Assembly: GCF_020921035.1 (NCBI RefSeq)
Contig: NC_063155.1
Location: 17,131,311-17,195,310, forward strand
Direction of reading: 5' to 3'
Length of the DNA stretch: 64,000 nt
Source: Rhodamnia argentea
Lineage: Eukaryota; Streptophyta; Magnoliopsida; Myrtales; Myrtaceae
Below are positions 35,487 through 46,474 of the stretch, piece after piece. How positions within the stretch are numbered: position 1 is the stretch's first letter; every line of letters starts with the position of its first letter. The notes beneath the pieces are model-generated. The model saw only the letters and a program-made list of their open reading frames with translations, made no database searches and was not told the origin of the DNA. The position numbers and the translations under genes were made by a program.

Positions 35487-35700
35487 GGTTGATGCAGCGG
35501 CGAGCTCTCTGCTTCTGCTGAGACGGCGCGACGGCTTGTGAGATTGAGCGAGGAGCTAAAGATGGAGCTAGGGTTTTGAGGAGAACTTTAATTTGCTAGC
35601 AGACCCGATTCGGCTCTCCTATTCGGTTTTGGGCCATGTTCGGGTTGACCCGTTTTCTTTATCGGGCCTAACTTTTAGCATGAGGCCTTGGAAATTGAGG
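35487..35700 (-). promoter_or_regulatory. eL18 promoter with telo-box and site II motifs
   Basis: Read on the minus strand, AAAACCCTA (35569-35577) is a telo-box about 85 bases before the ATG. GGCCCA/TGGGCC-type site II motifs occur at about 35630-35635 and 35663-35668. This pairing is the usual signature of plant ribosomal protein promoters and links expression to growth and proliferation through TCP factors (established for the family). Confidence 0.75.
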
Positions 35701-36032
35701 GATTGGATTAGGCCTTTTTATCCATTATAGGTGTACATTACACGTTATCATTTATTAATAAAAAATCGTGAGCAATAATTATAACGCAAAGAAAATCGCC
35801 AAATAATTTTACTAATTAAATTTTTTAATACAATAAATTGCAAAGCTGTTTTCCATCGATATAATTTATTATATTCTTAATTTTCAATCTTCATCACTAT
35901 AATTACAGAACGTATGTAAGAAAAATCTTATTGCAAAAGAGTATTTTCTTACTTAAAAGTAGTATGTTAATGACTTTTTGCGATTTTTTCGTTTTCCTTT
36001 AGAGGATCAAAGACCCTAAGTAATACCTAAAT
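35701..36032. other. AT-rich spacer upstream of eL18
   Basis: Very AT-rich DNA with no gene. It ends with GGATCAAAGACCCTAAGTAA (36004 on), which recurs on the other side of the following element at 37065. Confidence 0.5.
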
Positions 36033-37060
36033 TAGAGCTGTCAATATGAGTATTAACCTATATTTATGAAAGTAGGTCAAATATGGGTCACAGTAGAATT
36101 AAGATATGGGTTATCTATGGGTTTTGAAAAAGAAAAGCCCAAACAATATGGATTTTATTTGGGTATTTTATAAACCAATTTTGACCCATTTTCAGCCAGT
36201 GGCTTACAGCTTCCCAAGCATCCATTTGTAAATGGGCCTCAACACGATTACACAAGTATATTAGGCTCCGTTTGTTTCACGAAAAATAAATTATTTGAAA
36301 AATATTTTTTCAAAAAATGATTGCTTATATCATTTAGAAAAATTAGTCAACAAAAAATGTTTTCATCATCTATAACAATCTATGCTTAGCTACTTTCATA
36401 GGCGATGAAAAAAAAATCATTTATTCATTTTTTTAAGTGACATAAGCGATTACTTTTAGAAAAATATTTTTCAAATCGCTCATTTTCTGTGAAATAAACG
36501 GAGCCTTAGTTCATCTTCTTTCTTTTTTTAATTTTAACTTTTTATAAGTAAAACAAAAAAATAAATATAAAAATAAAAAATGTTGTGCTATGTTGCCGGC
36601 CGCCACCACCGCCGACCTCCACCCACCACGGCCATTGGGTCGTCAGCTCCGGTGGTGGAAGAAAAAGGAAAAGGAGATAGAAAATAAAGAATTTTTTTTA
36701 TAAATAAATTATATTTTTTAAATAAAAAAATTATATAAAAAAATAATTTTAAAAAAATATAGTTTTATTTTTAAAAATAAATCAGTTGCATGAAAGTATT
36801 TTAGTAATATCAATTTTTTTTAACAAATTATTAGACACAAATATTCCATGATTTATTTATTTATTTTTTTTTTGTATTTCGTGATTTAGTTAAATATAAA
36901 AGTATTTAAGTTACACGAATCGAGTCCGGTATGGATTGGATTGGGTATGATTCGTTAAATTTGTACTACATGACAATGGATTAAAATAGGTTAAATGAAT
37001 CAATATGTGTTAGACTATATTCAATCCGACCAAAATCCGACCACTTATTTGACACCTCTA
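36033..37060. mobile_element. Non-autonomous DNA element with TAGAGCTGTCAA ends
   Basis: The 1028-bp segment begins TAGAGCTGTCAA and ends TTGACACCTCTA, an 11-of-12 inverted pair (hAT-like TAG..CTA termini). Interior phrases are shared with 11366-11950. A second MITE is nested at 36264-36505. No matching 8-bp duplication flanks it. Instead a 23-base direct repeat with three mismatches lies at 36004-36026 and 37065-37087, just outside the ends. Confidence 0.7.
36264..36505. mobile_element. Tourist-like (PIF/Harbinger-type) MITE, nested
   Basis: The 242-bp element begins GGCTCCGTTTGTTTCACG and ends TGAAATAAACGGAGCC, a terminal inverted repeat of about 20 bases. It is flanked by TTA on both sides (36261-36263 and 36506-36508), the 3-bp target duplication typical of Tourist/PIF-Harbinger MITEs. 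It lies wholly within the larger element at 36033-37060 and so inserted later. No coding sequence. Confidence 0.88.
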
Positions 37061-38484
37061 ATCTGGATCAAAGACGCCAAGTAGTACATCGCAACTTTGA
37101 GAAGGGGAGCTAATTTCGTTGGTGGCCTATCCTATATGACCCATCTATGCACATTATCGATGTGAAAAAAGGCCCAATTGACGAATTAATCAGCATAATC
37201 GTCGCATTTTCTTGTTAGTACGAACTATTTGCAAGTGTTAACTCCTATAGAGAGACACAAGTAGTCGACAGCATAATCAGAAGGATCACGTGATCCCAAA
37301 AAGCGAGCAAAAGCTCGTAGAGTCCGCTTCCAAGACAAGCTTCATGAAGCCTTCAGATGCACCATTTTGAAGTCCTAGAAACCTAACGATTTTCCACAAA
37401 GTGGTGACGAAAGATCTAACTTGTAAAAATCTTTCCATTTTACAATTCGAACTTCGGCTCTATACGAGGAATATAAGCTCACTATCCAAGTCAAACCGAT
37501 AATCCGATGATCACATTCGGAAACCATCGAGTTTGTTATCGTTCATGGTGGCTAGTAACATGATGAGTTGTTTATAGGCATTCATTAGGTGGACACGTAT
37601 TTAGTGCACCACCTTTCTTAAAACATCAATTTTTAACTAATTGAAATGTAAATCTACATGTCATGAGATCGTATGATCTCAAAAGAGTTTGTTCGGCGTT
37701 AGCTAGATTCAAAATTACAAACCACAGACACATGATTTACCTAGGTGGACAAGAATGGAGTCAATAGAAAGAGACTTGATAAAAAGAGATGGGATTGCTC
37801 GCAAAAACCGTGGAACGTCCTTTTCAATTTACGTCCATTTTCTCTTCTCGGGAAGGCCATTTCGCGCTTGTCTCCTAGTCATTTCGTGCATTGCGTAGCC
37901 TTGGATTGCGCGTTGTTCGCGTCGGACACTCCTCTTTTATCCCCCAACATAATTGGCGACCTCCTCCTCTTTGTTCTTTTAAAGGACTAAACGATTCCTT
38001 TCGTGTCCCCATAATTGAGATAATTAGTTTCGAATCTTCTCATTATCATCATCATCATCACATCGAGTCGGCATCGAATTAGGTTTATTGTGTTAAAAAT
38101 TTGTCTCCCTCGGGACAAGAGTTCATCTCGACATTGTCAAATACAACTCCGAATTGTTTAGATACATCGCTATAATGCACCTTACATATACATTACCGTT
38201 CTCTATTTAACAGCTTAAACTTTTCGAATTGACCTTCTGAACATGGTACGATAGCACGTGTCCAAGATTCCAAATCCCGACGCTTACCTCTCAAGCTCAT
38301 TGCTCGTGGTGGGGTGGGATCGACACCAACCGGCTCGCACAAAAGCAAAAGCCTCGCCCATTTCACGACATCTTACTCGGGCCGCTACACGTATAAGTAT
38401 TGGCTTACACGCGAGCGGGAGTATTAAATATAATCTCAAGTCGCTTAATTACGTGATTATAATGTAACCAGCTTGTGTTTGGGG
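37061..38484. other. Intergenic, no gene recognised
   Basis: Mixed AT-rich spacer after the second 23-base flank repeat. A few short open frames (for example 37745-37990 and 38258-38467) lack family resemblance. A (CAT)n-like run (CATTATCATCATCATCATCA) is near 38040-38059. Confidence 0.4.
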
Positions 38485-39143
38485 GGGAAAGTGTCAAAAA
38501 AAAGTCTTAAACCTAATGCATTAATGTCAATTTAGTCATAAATCGTTTTTTTATGTCAATTCAGTCTTAAACCTTTTGTATTAATACCAATTAAGTCCTA
38601 AAACTTTTATTAGTGCCAATTCAATCCTAAACTTTTTACAATAGTGTCGATTTAGTCCTAAAAATTTTGCATTTATGCCAATTGTGTCAATTCGATCAAT
38701 TTTGATTAGAAATCACTAGCATGGACGTCAATTATCCTACGTGGCATGGTTGGCACTAACGTGGATATTTTGAAATATTTTTTTTTATATTTTAAATAAT
38801 TTTTAAAAAAACCAAAAAATGCTTAAAAATTATTTAAAATATTAAAATAATATTAAAAATATATCCAAATTAGCGCTAGTCGTACCATGTAGGACAATCG
38901 ATGTCCACGTCGGTGATATTAGGTCAAAATTGTTTGGATTAACTGAATTGATATAAATATAAAAAATTTAAGATTGAATTGGCAATAATACAGAAGGTTT
39001 AGGATTAAATTAGCACAAATAAAAGATTTATGACTTAATTGGCACTAATGCAAAAGGTTTAAGACTGAATTGGCATAAAAAAAGGTTTAGGACTGAATTG
39101 GCACTAATACAATAAATTTAGGACTTTTTTGACACTTCTCCCT
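38485..39143. mobile_element. Foldback element built from ~30-bp units, copy 1
   Basis: The left end GGGAAAGTGTCAAAAAA mirrors the right end TTTTTTGACACTTCTCCCT. The left arm repeats a unit like TGTCAATTCAGTCTTAAACCTTTT about five times. The right arm repeats its complement (AAGGTTTAGGACTGAATTGGCA) about five times. The centre carries GCGCTAGTCGTACCATGTAGGAC-like sequence, shared with the copy at 43590-44215. It is a hairpin-forming non-autonomous element with no coding sequence. Confidence 0.8.
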
Positions 39144-40204
39144 ATTTCGGGTGTGGGGGAATTGACAATATTGCTCTTTCCCTTTGAATTTTTTTTTTTT
39201 TTTTTTGAGTCTTCTCCTTTTGATTTGTCCCTTTATTTGGTACTTTTTAGACGAGTTCTTCCTCAAGACCTCGTGGAGACTATGGACCTCAATTGGCACA
39301 AAATTACGCGCATAATAGTAGCCTTTTCTTGAAGGTTTCAAACGTACACCATCCTTTTGCTGAAACATATGTATTTTTTATCCACTTGGCATGACATTAT
39401 AATCGAATCGAGCCAATCGAAACTTTTTGTCAAATTTTTACAAGTCATTAGCATTGGTTACACACCCATATTTTTTTTTTCTCAATTTTCCGATTTGTAA
39501 TTTATAATGCCACTTCTAATTTCAAATTAATCTCGACTTTCTTTCGTTACGAGCTTTATACTTTCGTCTAGACGAATTGAACTGTGATTGTAAGTGCATG
39601 TTCACGGTGACCATCGAACGCCGAGCTGCGGTCATCGCGGTGGTGGGAACTGCCGATGCCGATGCCGCTGGTTTTCCATTGCTCTTTTTTTTATGTATTT
39701 TCACATAAAGATTCAAGTTTTTCCATACACGTTCAGAAAAAGAAAAAGATTATTGACGAGAGGAAAAAGACTGTTGTTGGCGTGAAGATGAATGAGGTAC
39801 ATGTCCGAAAGACACATGTTATGATGTTTGTACGGTTTTACATCGATCCCCATGGTGCCCTTCAAATTTTTTCTGTCGCCAAATCGTTTGCTATGATCCA
39901 AATGGATAAATTCGTCAATTCGTGTCGACCCTCTTTCACTTTGTATTATCCACCTTCTGTCTCTTTCTCTCCCTCCTCTGTCTCTCTGTCTGTCTCCCTG
40001 TCTCGCTCGGTCTCTCTCCATAAAGTTTTCAACTTGCGATCCATTTCTCTCAATTTATTGATGCCCGAAAGCATACCTCCTCATCCCCCTTCAAGAAACT
40101 CAATAATCGATCCGTTCTTATTTCTCTGTCTTTCTGTGACCCCGAATTTCGATCTTTGTTTGGATGTTTTATCTTTAGGGTGTGGATAGGATAGGTGAAG
40201 AAAG
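39144..40204 (+). promoter_or_regulatory. Upstream region of the PP1 gene
   Basis: AT-rich spacer to about 39900, then a pyrimidine-rich leader (TCTCTCTCCCTCCTCTGTCTC near 39961-40015) before the ATG at 40205. No clear TATA box. Open frames at 39656-40189 run into the leader and have no family match. Confidence 0.4.
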
Positions 40205-42188
40205 ATGATGAAGATGACGATGGAAGGGATGATGGACAGGGGGGTGTTGGAGGACATAATAAGGAGATTGTTAGAAGGCAAAGGAGGGAAGCAAGTTCAA
40301 TTGTCCGAGGCCGAGATCCGACAGCTGTGCATCAACGCGCGTCAAATCTTCTTGTCCCAGCCCAATCTCCTCGAGGTCCATGCCCCAATTCGCATCTGTG
40401 GTTTGTCTCTCTTTCTTCCTCTCTGTTCCCTGTATAACGAAGAATCATTTCTATGTTCTGTTTGTGTCTGTGTGTTTTTGTTCCGTTAATTTTGCTTATT
40501 GGGCACTTCTAAGGACAGGATTATAGGATGAATTTGATCGAGTGTAGGTCGTTTAGCTTGAATTTAGGATGACCCTTTTGTCTGAGAGGGCGATGGGTCT
40601 GGTTTCATAGGAGGATTGTTCTGGTTCATGTCCTCATTTGGGATTGGGTTTGAGAAAAATTGGCTCTGTCTAGGTATTACTTGTTTCAGTGGAGCTTTGG
40701 GTTTTCTCAATATGAATGATTAGGAAATGGAAAATGGGATTTAGTTGAAGAGTCGGCGAGGCCTGTTATCTTTCCTTTGTTTCATGTTCCAAGCTGCGGC
40801 GCATTCTCTTGTACCGGAGGAAATCGTCTGTCTTAGGTTAATCCCATTTTATGGTATGAAATGCGTGCAAGTTTTGGTGGGATCCTGTATAATGCATTTG
40901 ATATAATTTTGACAAACAGACAGTGACTCATCCGTTTGCAAATTGTAGCTTCTCTTGTAGTTTGTTAAAGGAAGCAATCAACCAGAACATGCTTTGGGAT
41001 ATGCAATTGGTTGTTTTAGTATGACCACCACTGCTCTTTGTTTGCCGGTATGCCTAATGCTGCTATCCTCATACAGGTGATATACACGGACAGTACCAAG
41101 ATTTGTTGAGGTTATTCGAGTACGGAGGCTATCCTCCTGCCTCAAACTATCTCTTCCTTGGAGACTATGTTGATCGTGGCAAACAGAGTCTGGAGACGAT
41201 ATGTTTGCTTCTAGCTTACAAGATATTGTACCCGGATAAAATCTTCCTCTTGCGGGGAAACCACGAGGATGCGAAGATTAATCGTATATACGGGTTCTAC
41301 GATGAGTGCAAGAGGAGGTTTAATGTTAGGCTCTGGAAAATGTTCACTGACTGCTTCAACTGTTTGCCCGTAGCCGCGCTCATCGATGAGAAGATACTTT
41401 GCATGCACGGGGGTCTCTCTCCGGAGTTGCAAAATTTGGATCAAATAAAAGAAATCGAGAGGCCTACTGAAATTCCGGACGCTGGCCTCCTCTGCGATCT
41501 TCTTTGGTCTGACCCTAATCCCAGCACTGCAGGATGGACAGATAGTGACCGCGGAGTCTCATGTACTTTTGGGGCTGATCGGGTTGCTGACTTCTTGGAC
41601 AAGAATGACCTTGACCTTATCTGCCGAGGACACCAAGTAAGCCGATTTTTGCTCAGCAACTAACATCTTAAATGATGTCAGTCATAGTCATTAAAGGAAA
41701 AAAATTGACGTGAGTAACAATGCCAACCGATGTGTAAATTGATACTGGTTACCTTTCAAGTTTGATCCCTCGTACCTAGTGGCAGCTTTCTAAATCCATA
41801 TGTATGGAGAACCTTTCAGCTTGCAAGTGCTAGATATTGTTCGACAGATTTGTGAATTCTTGAATTCAATTGCAGGTGGTGGAGGATGGATATGAGTTCT
41901 TTGCTAAGCGAAGGCTGGTGACAATATTTTCGGCTCCGAACTATGGCGGGGAGTTTGACAATGCAGGTGCTTTGCTAAGCGTCGACGAGTCTTTACTGTG
42001 CTCTTTTGAGATACTGAAACCACTTGACAACAAGGCATCCTCGAGCAAAGTAACTCTTAAGAAGGTAAAAACGTTTGCAGTTTCTTCTTCATTGTCTACT
42101 CGTAAAAACACCACGACTAAGACATCACAACATCTGACTCTTTGTCTGACTTTGTTTTAAACAGCCTCCGAAATTCGGGAAGGTGTGA
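40205..42188 (+). CDS. Serine/threonine protein phosphatase PP1 catalytic subunit, TOPP8/9-like
   Basis: Exons 40205-40400, 41077-41636, 41876-42064 and 42165-42188 encode 322 residues. All PPP-family motifs are present: GDIHGQY (Asp/His metal ligands), GDYVDRG, RGNHED, the LCMHGGLSP loop, the ICRGHQVV His and [11 protein letters not shown]. The loop reads [14 protein letters not shown], where many PP1s have RGNHEC/S. I recall the Asp form in Arabidopsis TOPP8/TOPP9-type isoforms, and the start [20 protein letters not shown] also fits. PP1 removes phosphate from Ser/Thr residues with specificity set by regulatory partners; plant TOPPs act in hormone and growth signalling. Several in-frame ATGs cluster at the start; I chose the first. 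The last exon is 24 nt. No frame break is seen. Confidence 0.95.
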
Positions 42189-43589
42189 TATGGATTAGGA
42201 GGTTTCCTTCAAGTACTTATTCAACTTCAAGCCCACGAGGTAGTAACCTCGGTATGACCTTGCATGTATTTACACTTAAGTTAGATTCCATTGGCAAAGA
42301 GGAAGCCTTTTTGCGCCAGCAATCGCCGTCTTTCGAATGCATGGACGCGGGGTGGCGCTCATTATTCGTGTAAGTTTTTGTACAATCTGTATATCAATCA
42401 ACACATGCTAATTGCCGTGCAAGTCCAGAGATTTTTCTTGTTTGCTTCTTAGATTTCTCCTTAAGGTATTCTGTTTGGAAGCCCCTACAGAGAGTGCATC
42501 GCGTCGATCTTGGTTGGGCACTGTTTCTTGTCTGTGGAATGTCGGTTTGTCTCTTAGAGTATGTAGATTGGCTGGCTCTTCAAAAGAGCTTTTGTATCTA
42601 AACCAGTTTGACAGTAGCTCTCTAGTTTCAACCATTTTTCGAACTTCAAAGGATATCTGCGTCGTTTTTTTCGCACATCTCGATTCTTTTAAGAGAAGTA
42701 TACCTTTCGTCCTCGTACTTTCGAGTGTTCTGTAGTTGTTCAATTTCATATTGGTCCCCGAACAAGGACTTTGTTACCGTATTCATCCCTGTATAGGGAC
42801 CAAAACATGTACTTCGAACACCATTTAGCGGTTGACTAAGTACGAGAACTGTATAGTCTGTTTCAGTCTTCCGATGTCGCGGGTCGACTGGGGGTCGATT
42901 GTATGGCTGGCCTTCCTATTTGGCAATAGCAGTTTGATCTTCAGACCTACGCTTGGGAATGCTTGAAATCATCAAGCACGAGCACTCGTGCCTTTTTGTT
43001 TTGGCTTATTCCGAGTTTCGAACTTTATAACTTCCCTCCTTCCGAGGGCGGACATCGAACAGCCAGCATGAACCGGCCGCCAGCCGGGTCATGGTGATCC
43101 GAAAGTTGCCGGTTTTGATCGGTTGAATCGGTCAGTTCGTGTCTGGTCATTCGAATTTTGGAGGGTAGCAGTGTCGTTTGACCGGATCAAACTGTTTCCA
43201 TTTTTAGAGATTTGACCATGCAAGATTGATGAGCTGGCTGGAGGAACTTCTGAATGATTTTATCCAAAAGCCGCAAAGCAAGACAAATCTCTACATTGCA
43301 CCTATTAGCGATGAAGCGAAGACCCAGTACGCGACTATGACATTCCTACGTCCCAGATCGAGACATCAAATCAAACGATTAGCAGATTCCAAAGTTGACC
43401 GACTCAGGCGGCTCCCATGGAAAAAGAGACCGGGAGGGGGAGGTGAACAACGCATTTTCTTATCGTCCTGAAAAATTAATATGAAAAAGTGACGTCACTA
43501 TTCATCATATATCACTTGGTAAATTAATTATCGGAGTTCGATTTTTTCGTTCCAAGACATTGTTGTAGCGTAAAGTGCCAATTTATGTT
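42189..43589. other. 3' flank of PP1 gene and spacer
   Basis: The first few hundred bases are likely 3' UTR. Beyond about 42850 it is ordinary spacer with a GC-richer patch (43020-43150). Short frames such as 43226-43471 show no family resemblance. Confidence 0.4.
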
Positions 43590-44215
43590 CTCCAGTATCA
43601 TGATGGAAAATTGTCTAATGAATCATAAACTTATTGTACGGATCAATTCAATTTTAAATCTTTTAATTTCATCAATTGAATCCTAAATATTTTTACGCTT
43701 TATCAATTGAGTCCATTCAGTCAATTCTAGTCTGAAATTACCAAAGTGAACATCTTACATGGATAATATTTAATGATATTTTAATTTTTTTAAAAAATTT
43801 CATTACTTTTTTTTTCTTTTTTCTTTTCTTCTGTGTTCTTTCTTTACTTTTTCTTTTTCCCTTTCTTTTCTTTTCATTCCCTTTTCGCCGGATTGGATGA
43901 GGGCAGCCACACCTAAGGCCGACGACCTCCACCATCGAACAAGCCCCGACAATGGCTAGCGGAGGGAAAAACAAAAACAAAAAAAGTAAAGAAGGAAAGT
44001 TGAAGAAAAAAAAGGGAAATAACTAAATAAATATATTTAAAAAATTATTAAAAATTGTCAACATCAACGCTAGTCGTGCCACATAGGACGTCCAGCGTCC
44101 ACATTGGCAATTTCATGCCAAAATTGGCCAATAGACTCAATTGGCAAAACGTGATAAGACACGAGACTTAGTTGGCAAAAGTACAATATATGTAGGGCTT
44201 TTTGTCCCAATATTA
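43590..44215. mobile_element. Foldback element, copy 2 (diverged)
   Basis: It shares with 38485-39143 the TCAATTGAATCCTAAA / GGCAAAA..AC..GACTTAGTTGGCA arm theme and the central GCTAGTCGTGCCACATAGGAC motif. It is more diverged, and a T/C-rich and then GC-richer insert (43800-43990) interrupts the middle. The ends are approximate. Confidence 0.6.
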
Positions 44216-44922
44216 CGAAGTTACGCCAATCTATTAAACAACAGTAGCTATTTAGTTTAAGGAGATATTGTTTGGAAACTTTTGTCAAACAAACAGTCGT
44301 GGTGTTAACATCTAGTTAAACAATCCAGTGCTCAGCAAGACTAATAGGAAAAACCTTCGACATATGGCAAAGATGATCTAATAATGGAAACCATGCTATA
44401 TAAGATAGAGGGTAAAAGGAATGTCGAATAATATGTTCGAAAGCTTTATGAGATCTCATCGTACAATGGAAGAGAGGGATGGAGCCGCAGGTAGAGGTGG
44501 CCACGGTTCGGAGCCGGCGGTTCCGGTTCGTGGCCACCCTTAAACCGGAACCGGCCACTTAAGGGGCGATCTCGGTTCAAAGGCCGATTCTGGTTCCGAG
44601 TTTTATATTTAATTTTTAAATAATAAATTATGAAATAAAAAATAATAAATTATCAAATATAAATTATCATCAAATTGTACATTGTAATCAAATTTTGAGG
44701 GGGGGGGAGGAGGGGGAAGAGGCTTGAACTTAATGAATTATCATTAAAAGCCTATATATATTTTTTGGGATAGAAGAATCAAAACTCATGTGGTTCTTTT
44801 ACCTTTAATAATCCCAACTTACATCATCGTCAATTGTCGCTACCTGTTCCGATAGTCGTAGCGGTGGTATTTCCATCATCATCATCGAAGAATTCAGCTT
44901 CTGCGTTGCGATCCATCTCTTG

Positions 44923-46474
44923 TTATCGAAATTGAGCCTTTGTCCAATCATCGAGACAAGCTTGAGCCTCCACCGAATTCGGATGTAATCTTGAACGTCG
45001 GTCGTCCAAAATTAATCATTCGGTACTAAATGCTTGTTTAACCGCAACTATTGAATAAGGAGTTGCTAAAATCTGTTTTGCGATGAGAGCGAGGGTTGGG
45101 AATTAAGTTGAATACCTCTTCCACCACTCTGGAATTGAAAAGTCTGTGCCTTCGGACTCACCAAACTCAAAAGAAATGATTAAATAGGTCTCTATTTCAG
45201 AAATATTACCTATTGCTCCATTTTGTCTTTTTTGCTTACTTATCAGCATTTTGTACCATCTACTAATTCTACTATTCTCCCCGCTTTGTACGTCACTAGG
45301 TTGGGAAGATCCACTATCACCTAAACCATATGTACTACAAAATTCACTATACAATTATACTATTGCATCTTTAACCGCTACTTGTATAATTACAACATTT
45401 ACAGTTTCATTCAAATGTAAACATTCATAATAGCTATTTAGATAATCACCTAAACCATCTAATTTCATACGTGAATTGAAAACAAAAGCAATCAAATAAA
45501 TAAGAGGAATTTCGGTATAATAAAGCAACTATTTTTCTCGTATTGCTATAATAGTCGAAGCTAATTGACCATCTTTTTCATATTCTTCAAAAACACCAGT
45601 AATATTAATACACTCTATTAAAAATAAATGTCTAATAGGATAATAAACACCAGATAAACTATAAGTTGCATCGTTAGAAAAATTTTAAAAATCTATTTTT
45701 TTTTTTTTTTTGCAAATATCTCAATCTTGTGGGAATAAATTAATTTCGAAAACATTATTCGAAATAAACGCACATAATAAATCTTTATAAGTAAAAATTT
45801 GATTAAGCAACTCATAGGTAGAATTCCAACGAATCGGAACATCTTTTGAAAATTTTTTAGGTGTTCTTCTATTTGCATTACAAAATCTACTCCATTTTTT
45901 CATAATTTGTGGATATTTCCATAAAAATTGAATTGATTTCTTTATTGGGTTGAGAAAAGTATCAAGAGTTCATAAACCATCTTGTACACATAAATTTAAA
46001 ACATGGCAAGCACATCTAATGTGAAAAAATTATCTACCAAAAGTGGGTTACAAATATTTTCTAAATCAGAAATGGAAGCGGTATTTGCCACGACATTATC
46101 AAAACCAACTAAAAAAATTTTATTAATCAAATTATATTCTTCTAAAATTTGCATAATTACTCTATAAATATTATTGACTGTATGCCTATCATCAAAAACT
46201 CGAAATGCAATTACTCTTTTTTGAACATTCCAATCGTCACCCATCCAATGACATGTGATACCCATATAAGAATAAGTTTACCAAAGCTTATTCCAAATGT
46301 CGCAAATTCGTAAAAAAAATTTCAAATATTTTTTGCTTTTTTTTAAAGCCCAAAAATTTCCCGTTTAAGAGTATTTATCGGAACTGGTTTTGTTTGCAGA
46401 ATACATGCAGTATTTATAAAAAAATTAAAATCAAAATTTTCACCAACATTAAACGGTAAACAATCAATGGCAGC
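44923..46474 (-). pseudogene. hAT transposase, C-terminal part
   Basis: Minus-strand reading shows the RNase H-like core (ITCHWMGDDWNVQKRVIAF, then IFLVGFDNVVANT), a middle block with PIRWNSTYELLNQIFTYKDL, the hAT dimerisation region (EIETYLIISFEF, then IPEWWKRYST) and the normal ending LHPNSVEAQACLDDWTKAQF followed by a stop at 44923. This resembles RICESLEEPER/DAYSLEEPER-type transposases. The family enzyme cuts and pastes elements with 8-bp duplications. Several in-frame stops and frame changes are present, and the gene is further split by the LTR insertion, so it is inactive. Confidence 0.85.
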
